Assembly: GCA_003331565.1 (NCBI GenBank)
Contig: QOPE01000003.1
Coordinates: 1-35,802 of the forward strand
Direction: 5' to 3'
DNA length: 35,802 nt
Source of the DNA: SAR86 cluster bacterium
GTDB taxonomy: Bacteria > Pseudomonadota > Gammaproteobacteria > Magnimaribacterales > D2472
In this document: positions 1-8,662 of the stretch, in pieces
Position numbering within the stretch: position 1 is the first letter of the stretch
Layout: each line of letters opens with the position of its first letter
Program-made: the position numbers and the translations under genes
The notes under the pieces: model-generated
The model's input: only the letters and a program-made list of their open reading frames with translations
What the model was told of the DNA's origin: nothing
Databases searched by the model: none

Positions 1-360
1 CATTCTTGCCTTTTGATTTGAGCAAACAGATTTCTCTGAAAAAGGCTTAAGGTCATGAATTTCTAGGATATGCCCACTCTTTGAGAGATAAGCAACGCTC
101 AGTGGGGTACTGGTATTTTTCATCCACATGCATCTTGTATCAGAATCAGACCAAATGAAAATCATGCCTTGATTTTGATCCAGTTGATCCCGGAACATTA
201 ACCCTCGTTTTCTTTTACTGTCTGTATTAGCAATTTCAAGGTCTAAGTTAATTTTGGTATCAACAAAAACTGCTTCGACAGCTAAAAGAGGTAAGCTTCC
301 AAACAGCAGAATCAGTAAGCTAAGAGATTTGATCTCTAAAATCGTTGATTGTTTCCTCAT
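1..360 (-). CDS. DUF192 family exported protein (3' end outside the window)
   Basis: Not in the ORF track; I translated it by hand. The reading frame runs from an ATG at 360 to the window edge with no stop (120 codons). An N-terminal hydrophobic stretch (LLILLFGSLPLLAVEA) looks like a signal peptide. The body carries the DUF192 hallmarks: RGLMFRDQL, GMIFIW, and MWMKNTSTPLSVAYL followed by a glycine turn. DUF192 proteins are small secreted or periplasmic beta proteins of unknown function. The start lies 41 bp inside the 3' end of rpe in another frame. No better start exists downstream without losing the signal peptide, so co-transcription with rpe is likely. The family call is firm; the function is unknown. 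Confidence 0.8.
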   Translation of the reverse strand, partial: MRKQSTILEIKSLSLLILLFGSLPLLAVEAVFVDTKINLDLEIANTDSKRKRGLMFRDQLDQNQGMIFIWSDSDTRCMWMKNTSTPLSVAYLSKSGHILEIHDLKPFSEKSVCSNQKARM

Positions 361-979
361 AGTTTTCAGATCCAAATATTGCTGAGCCTGCAACAAAAAC
401 ATTAGCTCCTGCATTATAAACATCTGCTATTGTGTCAAGATTGATTCCGCCGTCAACTTCCAAATCAATATCCTTTCCTGATGCATTAATTAAGTCACGA
501 ACGGTTTTAATCTTATTAAGTGTATGAGAAATAAATTTTTGCCCGCCAAAGCCAGGATTTACACTCATAAGCAGTACCAAGTCCAATTCATCAATAATAT
601 TTTCAAGCACGCTGACAGGTGTAGCAGGATTAAGCGCTAGACCTGCCTTACATCCAGCGTCTTTGATGAGACTGATTGTTCTTGAAATATGCTTTGATGC
701 CTCGGGATGAAAGCTGATTAGGTCTGCACCAGCATTGGCAAAAGATTTTGCCAGTTCATCCACTGGCTCTATCATTAAATGCACATCAATAAAATCTTTA
801 ATTCCATCATCACGCAAGGATTTACAGACTAATGGTCCAATTGTTAGATTAGGCACATAGTGGTTATCCATGACATCAAAATGAATCCAATCAGCACCTG
901 CACTCATTACTGAGCGGACTTCTTCTCCTAGCCTTGAAAAATTAGCAGAAAGTATTGAAGGAGCTATTACGGTTTTCAT
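320..979 (-). CDS. rpe: Ribulose-phosphate 3-epimerase
   Basis: Interconverts D-ribulose 5-phosphate and D-xylulose 5-phosphate in the pentose phosphate pathway, in the cytoplasm. It is a full-length (219 aa) TIM barrel. Visible family motifs are IAPSILSANFSRLGEEV at the start, the metal/catalytic strand HFDVMDNHYVPN, the HLMI strand, SVNPGFGGQKF for phosphate binding, and the second catalytic aspartate in LEVDGGIN. The start ATG gives the canonical N terminus. It lies 4 bp after murU and overlaps the DUF192 gene, so it probably belongs to the minus-strand run that begins with the SDR gene. In many gammaproteobacteria rpe sits near gph and trpE instead, so this location looks rearranged. Confidence 0.97.
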   Translation of the reverse strand: MKTVIAPSILSANFSRLGEEVRSVMSAGADWIHFDVMDNHYVPNLTIGPLVCKSLRDDGIKDFIDVHLMIEPVDELAKSFANAGADLISFHPEASKHISRTISLIKDAGCKAGLALNPATPVSVLENIIDELDLVLLMSVNPGFGGQKFISHTLNKIKTVRDLINASGKDIDLEVDGGINLDTIADVYNAGANVFVAGSAIFGSENYEETINDFRDQIS

Positions 980-983
980 ATTT

Positions 984-1649
984 TTAATTCTCTTCTTTTA
1001 CCAGCTTCCTTGCAAGCCTAAGAGTTTCAGGAGTTCCTATATCGACCCATAAATCATTACTTGAAGAGCCGGTTAACAATTGTTTTTTAATATTTGGTTT
1101 AAAAATAACATTCCAAATATCAAAAGGAATTTTGTTACTTAAAAAAGGTTCTAAAATTTGTGGGTGAATAAGTGAGATGCCGGACCAAGTTAGTTCATTC
1201 ACCGAATTCAATGTGACAATACCATCAGAGAGACAAAAATCGCCTGAGATATTGTGTGATGGATTTTCAACTCCAATAATGTGTGCTGCATCAGTAACAT
1301 CTGGGAGCAAATTGAAATTAATCTCAGTATGAATATCAGCATTACACAGTATGAAAGGATCATTGCCCAATCTTGAAAAAGCATTGATAAGTGCTCCACC
1401 GGTACCATATGGAAATGGTTCCTTAATGAAGTAAACATTTTTTATGCCGGATGTTTCAACACATGAAATGATTTGATCTCCTAAATGAGAAACATTTATT
1501 AATATCTCATCGATCCCAAAATCTCTTAGTCTTCCAATGACATCTAAGATAATTGGTTGGTCAGTAACCTCAATCAACGGCTTTGGTATTTTATTTGTCA
1601 GCGGACGTAGTCTTTTACCCTGACCTGCAGCAAGTATCATGGCCTTCAT
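984..1649 (-). CDS. murU: N-acetylmuramate-1-phosphate uridylyltransferase (MurU-type)
   Basis: Predicted to convert MurNAc-1-phosphate and UTP to UDP-MurNAc in the peptidoglycan-recycling route that bypasses de novo MurA/MurB synthesis. The 221-aa protein has the nucleotidyltransferase signature at its N terminus (MILAAGQGKRLRPLTNKIPKPLI), a metal-binding aspartate in LCNADIH, and a C-terminal WVDIGTPETL motif. Sequence alone could also fit other sugar-1-phosphate nucleotidylyltransferases. The neighbour decides: it overlaps the downstream end of an AmgK-like kinase by 4 bp (ATGA), the pairing known from Pseudomonas. The length agrees with MurU and not with the longer GlmU or RfbA types. Confidence 0.9.
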   Translation of the reverse strand: MKAMILAAGQGKRLRPLTNKIPKPLIEVTDQPIILDVIGRLRDFGIDEILINVSHLGDQIISCVETSGIKNVYFIKEPFPYGTGGALINAFSRLGNDPFILCNADIHTEINFNLLPDVTDAAHIIGVENPSHNISGDFCLSDGIVTLNSVNELTWSGISLIHPQILEPFLSNKIPFDIWNVIFKPNIKKQLLTGSSSNDLWVDIGTPETLRLARKLVKEEN

Positions 1650-2653
1650 AAGACTTTAATCCTTCCATTAAATTCTGGGAGTACTGTATTTGATAAAAAA
1701 TTAGAAAGTTCACTCTCACCAATTTCATTAGCAACGATAGCTGAATTAGAAATAATTCGGGGTAAATCCATGATTCTAAATTTTTTATTCTTATGGATAT
1801 ATAAACTTGTTAGCGTTCCCATTATTCTGAGATTTCTTTGCAACGCTCCCCATAAAGCATATTCGTAAACCTCGTCTCCGGATAAATCAAACTTTGATAA
1901 TTGAGCAAATTTATTTGAATATGAACTTACTAACTCTAAATTAGTTTCATAATAGTGATCAATCAAGATTCCCGCCAGATCGATCCCAATTGGTCCAAAA
2001 CCTAAATCTTGAAAGTCTAATAAAATAATTTCTTCATCTGCGCCCATGTGCAAATTTCTTCTCTCAAAATCATAATGGCAGTTTGCCCACTTTTGATCTA
2101 ATAATTTGGGTATCATTCTTTTATATAAGTCTTTGTATCCAGAATAAATATCAAGATCTAAAAACTCCTTACAAAGAATTTTTGAAAACTTTTTAGCATG
2201 TGACTCAAGGCCCATTTCAAATGTAGTATCTAGATTAACTAGATTTGCTGACTGCATGTCATTCAGAAGCAAAAGAACTTTCTCCACAACGTCATTTTTT
2301 TGATAAAAGTCTGGGACATCCAACAAGTTATAATTGCCGATATCCTCTAAAGCAGTGAAGTTTGAGTCCTCATCGTATTTCAAGATTTCTGGAACCCTTA
2401 CATTGGCATTCTTTAATTCTTGTGCTCTTTGAATAAATACTGAGTGGCCATTGATAGTAGATGGATCAAAACACACTACAAATGTGCCTTGATCATGACT
2501 GGCTCTGAAATATTTTCTGCCGCTTGCCTCCTCAGTGAGAGGTTGGATTGATTTTATGTCCTCATGAAATGACTTTGCAAAACTGAGAGCTCTCCTTTCT
2601 AAGTTATCAGCTATTTTTAATTTCCTCAGGCAAAGGCGTATCATCAGGTACAA
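1646..2653 (-). CDS. amgK: Anomeric MurNAc/GlcNAc kinase, AmgK-like (APH fold)
   Basis: Predicted to phosphorylate N-acetylmuramic acid at C1, supplying the neighbouring MurU. The APH-fold features are visible: an ATP-site region (EEASGRKYFRA then FVVCFDP), a catalytic loop written HYDFERRNL, and the metal-binding LLDFQDLGFGPIGIDLAG. The C-terminal LQRNLRIMGTLTSLY and DLPRIISN resemble the Pseudomonas AmgK tail. The ORF start at 2653 overlaps the SDR gene by 47 bp; an internal ATG at 2644 is equally possible, because the first ~20 residues do not look like family sequence. In Pseudomonas this pair also sits beside lptD, which supports the assignment. Confidence 0.87.
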   Translation of the reverse strand: MYLMIRLCLRKLKIADNLERRALSFAKSFHEDIKSIQPLTEEASGRKYFRASHDQGTFVVCFDPSTINGHSVFIQRAQELKNANVRVPEILKYDEDSNFTALEDIGNYNLLDVPDFYQKNDVVEKVLLLLNDMQSANLVNLDTTFEMGLESHAKKFSKILCKEFLDLDIYSGYKDLYKRMIPKLLDQKWANCHYDFERRNLHMGADEEIILLDFQDLGFGPIGIDLAGILIDHYYETNLELVSSYSNKFAQLSKFDLSGDEVYEYALWGALQRNLRIMGTLTSLYIHKNKKFRIMDLPRIISNSAIVANEIGESELSNFLSNTVLPEFNGRIKVL

Positions 2654-3464
2654 AGAAATCAGGAGCTAACTTGTCAAAACTTACGTCAGCATACTTTGTA
2701 AAATCTTTAACACCTGATCCATGCAGCACTAAGTCATCAATGCAAAAGTTGCCTGTAAACTCTTTAGAGTCTTTGATAAAAATTTCATAAGCAGCATCTG
2801 CCATAATCTCAGGCTTTCTTGATATGTTCATCAATTCCTCGCCGCCTAAAACATTTTTTACTGCAGCAGTTGCAATAGCGGTTCTAGGCCACAATCCATT
2901 TACTGCAATCCCGTCAACCTTTAATTCCTCAGCCATACCGAGCACACACATACTCATCGTAAATTTTGCCATGGTGTAAGCCAGGTGAGGTCCAAACCAT
3001 TTTGCTTTCATATCCAGAGGCGGAGCTAGATTAAGAATGTGAGGGTTGGAGGATTTCTTTAGATGAGGAATACAGTATTTGCTAACTAAGTAGGTTCCCC
3101 TTCCATTGATTTGATGCATCAAATCATATCGTTTCATATCCGTATCTGGTGTTTTAGTTAGTGAAATAGCAGATGCATTGTTTACACAAATATCAATTCC
3201 ACCAAAATGAGAGACCGTTTCTTCAACTGCCTTGAGAACATTTTCTTCGTCTCTGACATCTAGAATTAGAGGTAATGCTTCTCCTCCTGTCTCAATAATT
3301 TCTTCAGCTGCTGTAAATATAGTTCCAGGAAGTTTTGGATGAGGTTCAGCTGTTTTTGCAGCTAATACAACCTTGGCTCCGTCTCTGGCAGCTCTCTTCC
3401 CGATCTCAAGACCGATGCCTCTGCTGCCCCCAGTAATAAATACGACTTTATTAGCTAAACTCAT
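2607..3464 (-). CDS. Short-chain dehydrogenase, HSDL2-like
   Basis: NAD(P)-dependent oxidoreductase of the classical SDR fold, 285 aa. It shows the nucleotide-binding TGGSRGIGLEIGKR, the structural NNAS motif, and a catalytic AYTMAKF tyrosine-lysine pair. The spacing and the unusual LNLAPPLDM in place of the standard catalytic-serine strand match the hydroxysteroid-dehydrogenase-like 2 (HSDL2) group. The substrate is not established; HSDL2 relatives are linked to fatty-acid or sterol metabolism. No SCP2 domain is present, unlike animal HSDL2. A GAGG Shine-Dalgarno precedes the ATG. It heads the minus-strand run leading into amgK and is divergent from a DsbA-like isomerase gene across a palindromic promoter region, so the two may share regulation. 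Confidence 0.88.
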   Translation of the reverse strand: MSLANKVVFITGGSRGIGLEIGKRAARDGAKVVLAAKTAEPHPKLPGTIFTAAEEIIETGGEALPLILDVRDEENVLKAVEETVSHFGGIDICVNNASAISLTKTPDTDMKRYDLMHQINGRGTYLVSKYCIPHLKKSSNPHILNLAPPLDMKAKWFGPHLAYTMAKFTMSMCVLGMAEELKVDGIAVNGLWPRTAIATAAVKNVLGGEELMNISRKPEIMADAAYEIFIKDSKEFTGNFCIDDLVLHGSGVKDFTKYADVSFDKLAPDFFVPDDTPLPEEIKNS

Positions 3465-3490
3465 TTACGTTCCTCATTTATGTTTAAATC

Positions 3491-3515
3491 GATTATGATT
3501 ATAACAATCATAATC
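3491..3515. promoter_or_regulatory. Operator-like perfect inverted repeat in divergent promoter
   Basis: GATTATGATT and AATCATAATC form perfect 10-bp arms around a 5-bp spacer, in a 61-bp intergenic region. On the minus strand the centre contains an exact TATAAT (3498-3503), placed to serve the SDR gene. On the plus strand CATAAT (3509-3514) could serve the isomerase gene. A dimeric regulator bound here would block both promoters. It has no GC-rich stem or T-run, so it is not a terminator. The regulator is unknown. Confidence 0.6.
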
Positions 3516-3525
3516 TGTAACCATA

Positions 3526-4116
3526 ATGAAAATTACTTTTATTTACGATATTGCCAGTCCCAATGCATACCTATGTCATAGAGTTATTCCTGAGTTTGAA
3601 AAAAAGCATAATGTAAAAATTGAATACCTGCCTTGCTTATTAGGCGGCATATTTAAACTCACTAATAATCAGCCTCCATGGATGGCATTTGCTGAAATAA
3701 CAAACAAATCGGGTTACATGAATATTGAGATGGACAGGTTCATGAGGTTCCATAAAATTTCAGAATTTAAGCTTAATCCTCATTTCCCAATTAATACTGT
3801 GACTATTCAAAGAGGTCTTCTGGCTGCAAAAAAGCTGGATTGTGAAAAAGAGTACATTGATGTAGTTGCTAAAGGTATGTGGGAAGAAGAGGTCAATCTT
3901 GGAGATAAAGAAATCTTAGAAGAGTTTTTAACTAAAAAAAATCTTCCTGGAAAAGAGATTCTCGAGCTAACAAGTGACGATCAGATCAAACAACAACTCA
4001 TCGAGAATACACAAAAAGCAGTTGATGCAGGTGTTTTTGGAGTGCCTACTTTTATATTGAATGAAGAGGTATTTTTTGGAAAAGAAGCTCTCAGAGAAAT
4101 CCCGGATTTTTTATAA
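3526..4116 (+). CDS. DsbA-like 2-hydroxychromene-2-carboxylate isomerase family protein (kappa-GST type)
   Basis: A 196-aa thioredoxin-fold protein of the DsbA/HCCA-isomerase/kappa-GST superfamily. It opens with FIYDIASPNAYL, where the usual CxxC redox pair is replaced by SPNA, as in isomerases and kappa GSTs. It ends with the conserved GVFGVPTFILNEEVFFGKEAL cis-proline block. Members are glutathione-dependent isomerases in aromatic degradation or generic glutathione transferases. No aromatic pathway genes are nearby, so the substrate cannot be stated. It is divergent from the HSDL2-like SDR and shares the palindromic promoter region. The start is only ~5 nt from the predicted transcription start, implying a very short leader. 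No terminator is visible before lptD. Confidence 0.85.
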   Translation: MKITFIYDIASPNAYLCHRVIPEFEKKHNVKIEYLPCLLGGIFKLTNNQPPWMAFAEITNKSGYMNIEMDRFMRFHKISEFKLNPHFPINTVTIQRGLLAAKKLDCEKEYIDVVAKGMWEEEVNLGDKEILEEFLTKKNLPGKEILELTSDDQIKQQLIENTQKAVDAGVFGVPTFILNEEVFFGKEALREIPDFL

Positions 4117-4161
4117 GGTTATAAAACTATTTGGATAAAAAGCTTTCTAATCTGTTTATAG

Positions 4162-6420
4162 ATGAAGATTATGGTTAGGTCTTTTGTGTGTTCAGTTTAT
4201 CTGCTGGCTGTTTGTGTTGCTTATCCAATACAAGCAAATGATGAATGCCTCATCAATCATGACCTAATAGATGAGACTCCATCTCTTAACAATCAAACCA
4301 CTATTAATGCTGGCTCTATTCAGGTTCTAAGTGATGCAACGCTTGAGCTTAGAAATGGATTCGAAATCAAACTTGAAGATTTGCATGTAAATGGATATCA
4401 AGCACTATTCAATGAAAATAAGAAATCAATAAATGAGATTCTAAATGGTTTTATCTCAGGCCAGAATTATGTATCTAAATTTGAAAAAGGCTCAATTAAT
4501 TCTCTTGCTGATGAGGCTATTTTAGAATCTGGCGAGGTTTTATTTAGAAATCGAAATATTAAATTTGAATTTAAAGAGCTTAAAGAAAGTACCCAAGATA
4601 AATTTAAGATCATCAACACTTCTTTCACATCCTGCGCAGATATACAAAAAGGCTGGGAAGTTACAGCTGATGAAGTCCAGCTGAATGACGAATCTGGAAG
4701 AGGAATTTTAAAGAACTTAAAGGTTAAGTTATTTAATACAACAGTTTTTGGCTTTCCTGTTATTCCATTTACAGCTACAGATAAAAGAACAAGTGGTTTT
4801 TTAGAGCCGGAAATAGCATTCTCAAGTGATGGATGGGATGCCTACCTCCCAATTTATATTGTTACCTCAGAAAAAACTGACCTTACCTTTGCCCCCAGAA
4901 CCATCAATGATCGAGGGAATGGATTTGAACTAAATCTAAGAAACCTTTCTGGATTTAATCAAAATAATATTGATTTAATCAAGATAAATAATGATAAACA
5001 AATTTCTGAAGCCTCTAACAAAGATCGTTGGGCATATGCGATTGATCATAAATATGATCTTGGCAAATTAAATATGCAGATTGAATGGTCTAAAACTTCT
5101 GATCCTTTGGTTTTAAATGATATTGAAACAAACTTTAATAAATCCATCGATCGGAGGGCACATTTTTTACCACAGAAGTTAGTAGTTGGTTTTCCATTGA
5201 TTGGAGGTAAATTCAAAATCCATAAAGAAAGCTATCAAATCATTAATCCGCTATTCCCGTATGAACTCAATAAATCTCCTGCAGCAAATTTTTCAATAGA
5301 AAAGATATTTGGAGCCACTAGCTACTCGCTTAATCTTGATAGCAGTGAATTTTCCATCGACAAGGTGCAACTAAAATTTTATAGCGCTCTTACCAACGCA
5401 AATGGTCTTTTAGATAAATTTGATACTGGCAAAAGAAATCTTGCGACTGCGAAAATTAAAACAGTGCTCAATAATAGATCTTATATTGCAGAAATTGAAA
5501 ATGAATTAATCTATAAAGATTATGATCAAGATAGTGGAAAAAATTATGACGATTCCTTTATCAAATCAAAGGTCACTTTCAGAAAGTATTTCTCGAAGAG
5601 AGATAACTTAAAGCAAAGCAATTTTGAATTATTAAGTGGATTTGGGTACACAAATTATAGAGATCAATCCAGCTTGCCTATTTTCGATTCACAATTTCTT
5701 TTTGGAAGTAGTCATGCTCTTTTTTCAAACTCAAGGTTTCTAGGGCTTGATAGAATCATTGATGAAAAATATCTTTTTATAGGATTCAAGCACCTTCTAG
5801 ATACACAAAACTATAGGATCAGAACTAACTTTGGTTTAAAAGAAAGGCTTGAGCCAAGTAAAGTTCTTAACAAAATTTATGGCTCAGATTCTGAAAGAGA
5901 CATCGCAACGTTTAATTCTTCCTTTCACACAAAAAATAATTTGTCCTTTGATGTTGGAGCAACCTACGATCAAGATAATAGTAGATTGGAGAGAAGCGAA
6001 CTTGCATTAGAGTTTGCAAATGAAAAATCAAAGCTTCTATTGGCTAAAAAGTTTTTACGTGGATATAGTACTCTTAACCTTCAAAACCTAAATTATTATG
6101 AATTTGGATTTGAAAGAGAATTTACAAGTTCTTGGAAAGTTATTTCTGGTTTCAAGCGGGATCAAAGCATGAAAAAGAATATTGATGCTTTTTTAGGCCT
6201 TGGCTATGAGAGCTGTTGTTTGGGTCTTAGGCTCTATGTATCAGATAAAAGATTGATTGATACAAATACCCTATTTGACGTTAGTCAACTCAATGAAAAT
6301 GAGATTTATGCATGGAAAGAAATGATTTCTCTTGAAAACAAAAGTAGAATCACCTTTGAATTTGAATTAAAAGGATTAAGCAGTAAAAAAAATAAACTTA
6401 CTCGCTTCTTTAGAAAATAA
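4162..6420 (+). CDS. lptD: LPS-assembly protein LptD
   Basis: Outer-membrane beta-barrel that, with LptE, inserts lipopolysaccharide into the outer leaflet. The 752-aa protein has a signal peptide ending near PIQA-ND, an N-terminal OstA-like periplasmic domain (about residues 45-150), and the LptD barrel starting near KGWEVTADEVQLND and FPVIPFTATDKRTSGFL. The mature chain has exactly four cysteines: C29, C158 and an adjacent pair in YESCCLGL (about 685-686). This matches the non-consecutive disulfide pattern required for LptD function in E. coli. The start could be the first ATG or the one three codons later; neither has a strong Shine-Dalgarno. It is followed by surA after 17 bp, the classical order. 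Confidence 0.96.
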   Translation: MKIMVRSFVCSVYLLAVCVAYPIQANDECLINHDLIDETPSLNNQTTINAGSIQVLSDATLELRNGFEIKLEDLHVNGYQALFNENKKSINEILNGFISGQNYVSKFEKGSINSLADEAILESGEVLFRNRNIKFEFKELKESTQDKFKIINTSFTSCADIQKGWEVTADEVQLNDESGRGILKNLKVKLFNTTVFGFPVIPFTATDKRTSGFLEPEIAFSSDGWDAYLPIYIVTSEKTDLTFAPRTINDRGNGFELNLRNLSGFNQNNIDLIKINNDKQISEASNKDRWAYAIDHKYDLGKLNMQIEWSKTSDPLVLNDIETNFNKSIDRRAHFLPQKLVVGFPLIGGKFKIHKESYQIINPLFPYELNKSPAANFSIEKIFGATSYSLNLDSSEFSIDKVQLKFYSALTNANGLLDKFDTGKRNLATAKIKTVLNNRSYIAEIENELIYKDYDQDSGKNYDDSFIKSKVTFRKYFSKRDNLKQSNFELLSGFGYTNYRDQSSLPIFDSQFLFGSSHALFSNSRFLGLDRIIDEKYLFIGFKHLLDTQNYRIRTNFGLKERLEPSKVLNKIYGSDSERDIATFNSSFHTKNNLSFDVGATYDQDNSRLERSELALEFANEKSKLLLAKKFLRGYSTLNLQNLNYYEFGFEREFTSSWKVISGFKRDQSMKKNIDAFLGLGYESCCLGLRLYVSDKRLIDTNTLFDVSQLNENEIYAWKEMISLENKSRITFEFELKGLSSKKNKLTRFFRK

Positions 6421-6437
6421 TTTTTAAAATTAAGGAC

Positions 6438-7685
6438 ATGAAAAAAACTAATTTACTAGTCTTAATAGCTTTCTTTGTTTCAATCGAATTAAGTGCAGAG
6501 CAGCAAATGCTTGATAGAGTAGCTATTATTGTTGGCGACGGAGTTGTCCTTGAATCACAAGTGAACTCACTGATGAACACATTCAAGAAAAGAGCAACTG
6601 AGATGAATACTGCTATCCCTCCAGAAGATTTACTACTGGAACAAATTAGAGAGCGATTGATTGTTGAAGAACTGCAGCTTCAAACTGGAAGAAGGGCGGG
6701 AGTTAGAATAAGCGATTCAGAGTTAAATGAGTATGTTGCAAATATTGCAAATCAAAATAATCTTTCAGTTGATGGTTTTATTAATAATCTTGCCTCGCAA
6801 GGTGAATCTTATTCAGATTTTAGAGAACAACTAAGAAAAGAGCTCATTATCCAGAGAGTACAGCGCGGCAAGGTGGGTGGTCAGATTGTTATCACTGAGC
6901 AAGAGCTTGCAGCTTTTATTGATACCGAAGAGGCTAAAATACAGCTACTGCCTGAATTTGAATTACATCAAATTTTAGTCCGAACCCTTAATGAAGCTGA
7001 AGATATAAGGGAGAAGCTATCAAATGCAGAGTCTTTTGAAGATTTAGCAAAATCTTATTCTATTGCCGGTAATGCTTCGAATGGAGGCAGTTTGGGTTGG
7101 AGAACAGCAGGTGATCTACCAGATCTTTTTTTTAATGCAATTAACTCACAACCTATCAATTTTATTTCCGAGCCACTTAAAAGTGGAGCTGGCTATCATG
7201 TATTGAGACTAACTGATAAAAGAGGCATCAATGTTGAATTCCAAGATCAGTGGAAAGTCAGACATATATTAATGTCTCCTACTGCTCTTAGAGACAGTGA
7301 TTTCACAAGGGAAGAGCTTGAGAATGTAAGGGTAAGACTTATGGATGGTGAAGATTTTTCTCTTCTTGCAAAAGAGTTTTCAGAAGATCCTGGTTCAGCA
7401 AATAATGGTGGTGAAATAGATTGGCAGCCATTGGGTGCAACTGCTCCAGCATTTGAAGCGATGATGCTTAAAACTCCAATTGGTACTGTCTCAGAAGTCT
7501 TTGAATCACAGTTTGGTTTCCACTTCCTAGAAGTTCTTGATAAAAGGAACTATGATAAAACTCAGGAAAATATTGAAGATAGAGCTTATGGAGCATTGTT
7601 CTCAAGAAAATTTGATGAGGAGCTTGAGAACTCTATACGTACAATGAGAGCAGAGGCCTTTGTCGAAATTAAAGATCTAGATTGA
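6438..7685 (+). CDS. surA: Periplasmic chaperone / peptidyl-prolyl isomerase SurA
   Basis: Chaperone that escorts outer-membrane proteins, including LptD, through the periplasm. The 415-aa sequence has a signal peptide (LLVLIAFFVSIELSAEQ), the SurA N domain beginning DRVAIIVGDGVVLESQV, then two parvulin (PPIC) repeats. The first repeat is around FELHQILVRT, SIAGNASNGGSLGW and GYHVLRL. The second is around WKVRHILM, SEDPGSANNGGEIDW and FGFHFLEV. No cysteines are present. AGGA lies upstream of the ATG. Its location between lptD and pdxA is the standard gammaproteobacterial arrangement and its stop overlaps pdxA by 4 bp. Confidence 0.97.
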   Translation: MKKTNLLVLIAFFVSIELSAEQQMLDRVAIIVGDGVVLESQVNSLMNTFKKRATEMNTAIPPEDLLLEQIRERLIVEELQLQTGRRAGVRISDSELNEYVANIANQNNLSVDGFINNLASQGESYSDFREQLRKELIIQRVQRGKVGGQIVITEQELAAFIDTEEAKIQLLPEFELHQILVRTLNEAEDIREKLSNAESFEDLAKSYSIAGNASNGGSLGWRTAGDLPDLFFNAINSQPINFISEPLKSGAGYHVLRLTDKRGINVEFQDQWKVRHILMSPTALRDSDFTREELENVRVRLMDGEDFSLLAKEFSEDPGSANNGGEIDWQPLGATAPAFEAMMLKTPIGTVSEVFESQFGFHFLEVLDKRNYDKTQENIEDRAYGALFSRKFDEELENSIRTMRAEAFVEIKDLD

Positions 7686-8662
7686 AAACAATTTTATTTT
7701 CACCTGGCGAGCCAGCTGGTATTGGTCCGGACTTAATAATTAAATTAGTTAATTCAAGAATCTGGGAATCAATTGATTCCAGGATTATATGTCTAGGAGA
7801 CAGTGAATTTTTTCTTAAAAGATCTAATCTTTTAGAGCAAAAGATAAAGATTCATGAGCTTGAATCTTTAAGCAAACTAAAAAAAAATAAGAAAGGTATC
7901 CTTCAAGTTTTTAAAGTAAAAAGTTGTGAAGACATATCCCCATGCAAGCCCAACCCCATAAATGCTAAATATATCTTGGATCACTTAGATTTTGGAATTA
8001 AATACTGCAAAGCAAATGAAAAGACGGCTTTGGTGACCGGGCCTATACAAAAAAGCAACATAATTGATGCGGGTTATAATTTCACTGGACATACTGAATG
8101 GATCAAAAAAAAGACTGGCAGTTCAGATGTTTTAATGATGTTGGCGTCTGAAAAGTTAAGGGTTGCACTAACTACGACACATTTACCACTTAAAGAAGTT
8201 TATAAAGAAATTAAAAAATCTAGGGTGCTTAAAAAAATCATGATTCTCGATTCCTCATTAAAATCACAATTAAAAATAAAAAAACCGTACATCACAGTTC
8301 TAGGGCTTAATCCGCATGCGGGTGAAAGCGGTCATTTGGGTACTGAGGAAATTAAATATATTCAACCAGCAATCAAGGAAGCAAAGATAAAAGGTATTAA
8401 CGTGAATGGGCCACTTGCCGCAGATACTGCATTTAATAAAGAAACACTTAAACGAACCGATGCATATTTGTCGATGTATCATGATCAAGGTTTACCCGTA
8501 CTCAAAGCCTTAAGTTTTGGTGATGCCGTTAATATTACTCTTGGGACTCCAATTATTAGAACCTCGGTTGATCATGGAACGGCTCTGGAATTGGCTGGAA
8601 CGAATAATGTTAGTACAAAATCTTTGGCTGTTGCTCTCAAACAGGCCGATCAGATACTTTGA
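7682..8662 (+). CDS. pdxA: 4-hydroxythreonine-4-phosphate dehydrogenase
   Basis: NAD-dependent oxidation of 4-phosphohydroxy-threonine in the DXP-dependent vitamin B6 pathway. The 326-aa protein opens with FSPGEPAGIGPDLI. It carries the three divalent-metal histidines of the family in TTHLPL, NPHAGE and YHDQGLPVLK, plus NITLGTPIIRTSVDHGTALELAG at the C terminus. It starts with TTG, not ATG: the only start preserving the conserved N terminus overlaps the surA TGA as TTGA, indicating translational coupling. The next gene, ksgA, follows without a gap. Confidence 0.97.
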   Translation: MKTILFSPGEPAGIGPDLIIKLVNSRIWESIDSRIICLGDSEFFLKRSNLLEQKIKIHELESLSKLKKNKKGILQVFKVKSCEDISPCKPNPINAKYILDHLDFGIKYCKANEKTALVTGPIQKSNIIDAGYNFTGHTEWIKKKTGSSDVLMMLASEKLRVALTTTHLPLKEVYKEIKKSRVLKKIMILDSSLKSQLKIKKPYITVLGLNPHAGESGHLGTEEIKYIQPAIKEAKIKGINVNGPLAADTAFNKETLKRTDAYLSMYHDQGLPVLKALSFGDAVNITLGTPIIRTSVDHGTALELAGTNNVSTKSLAVALKQADQIL

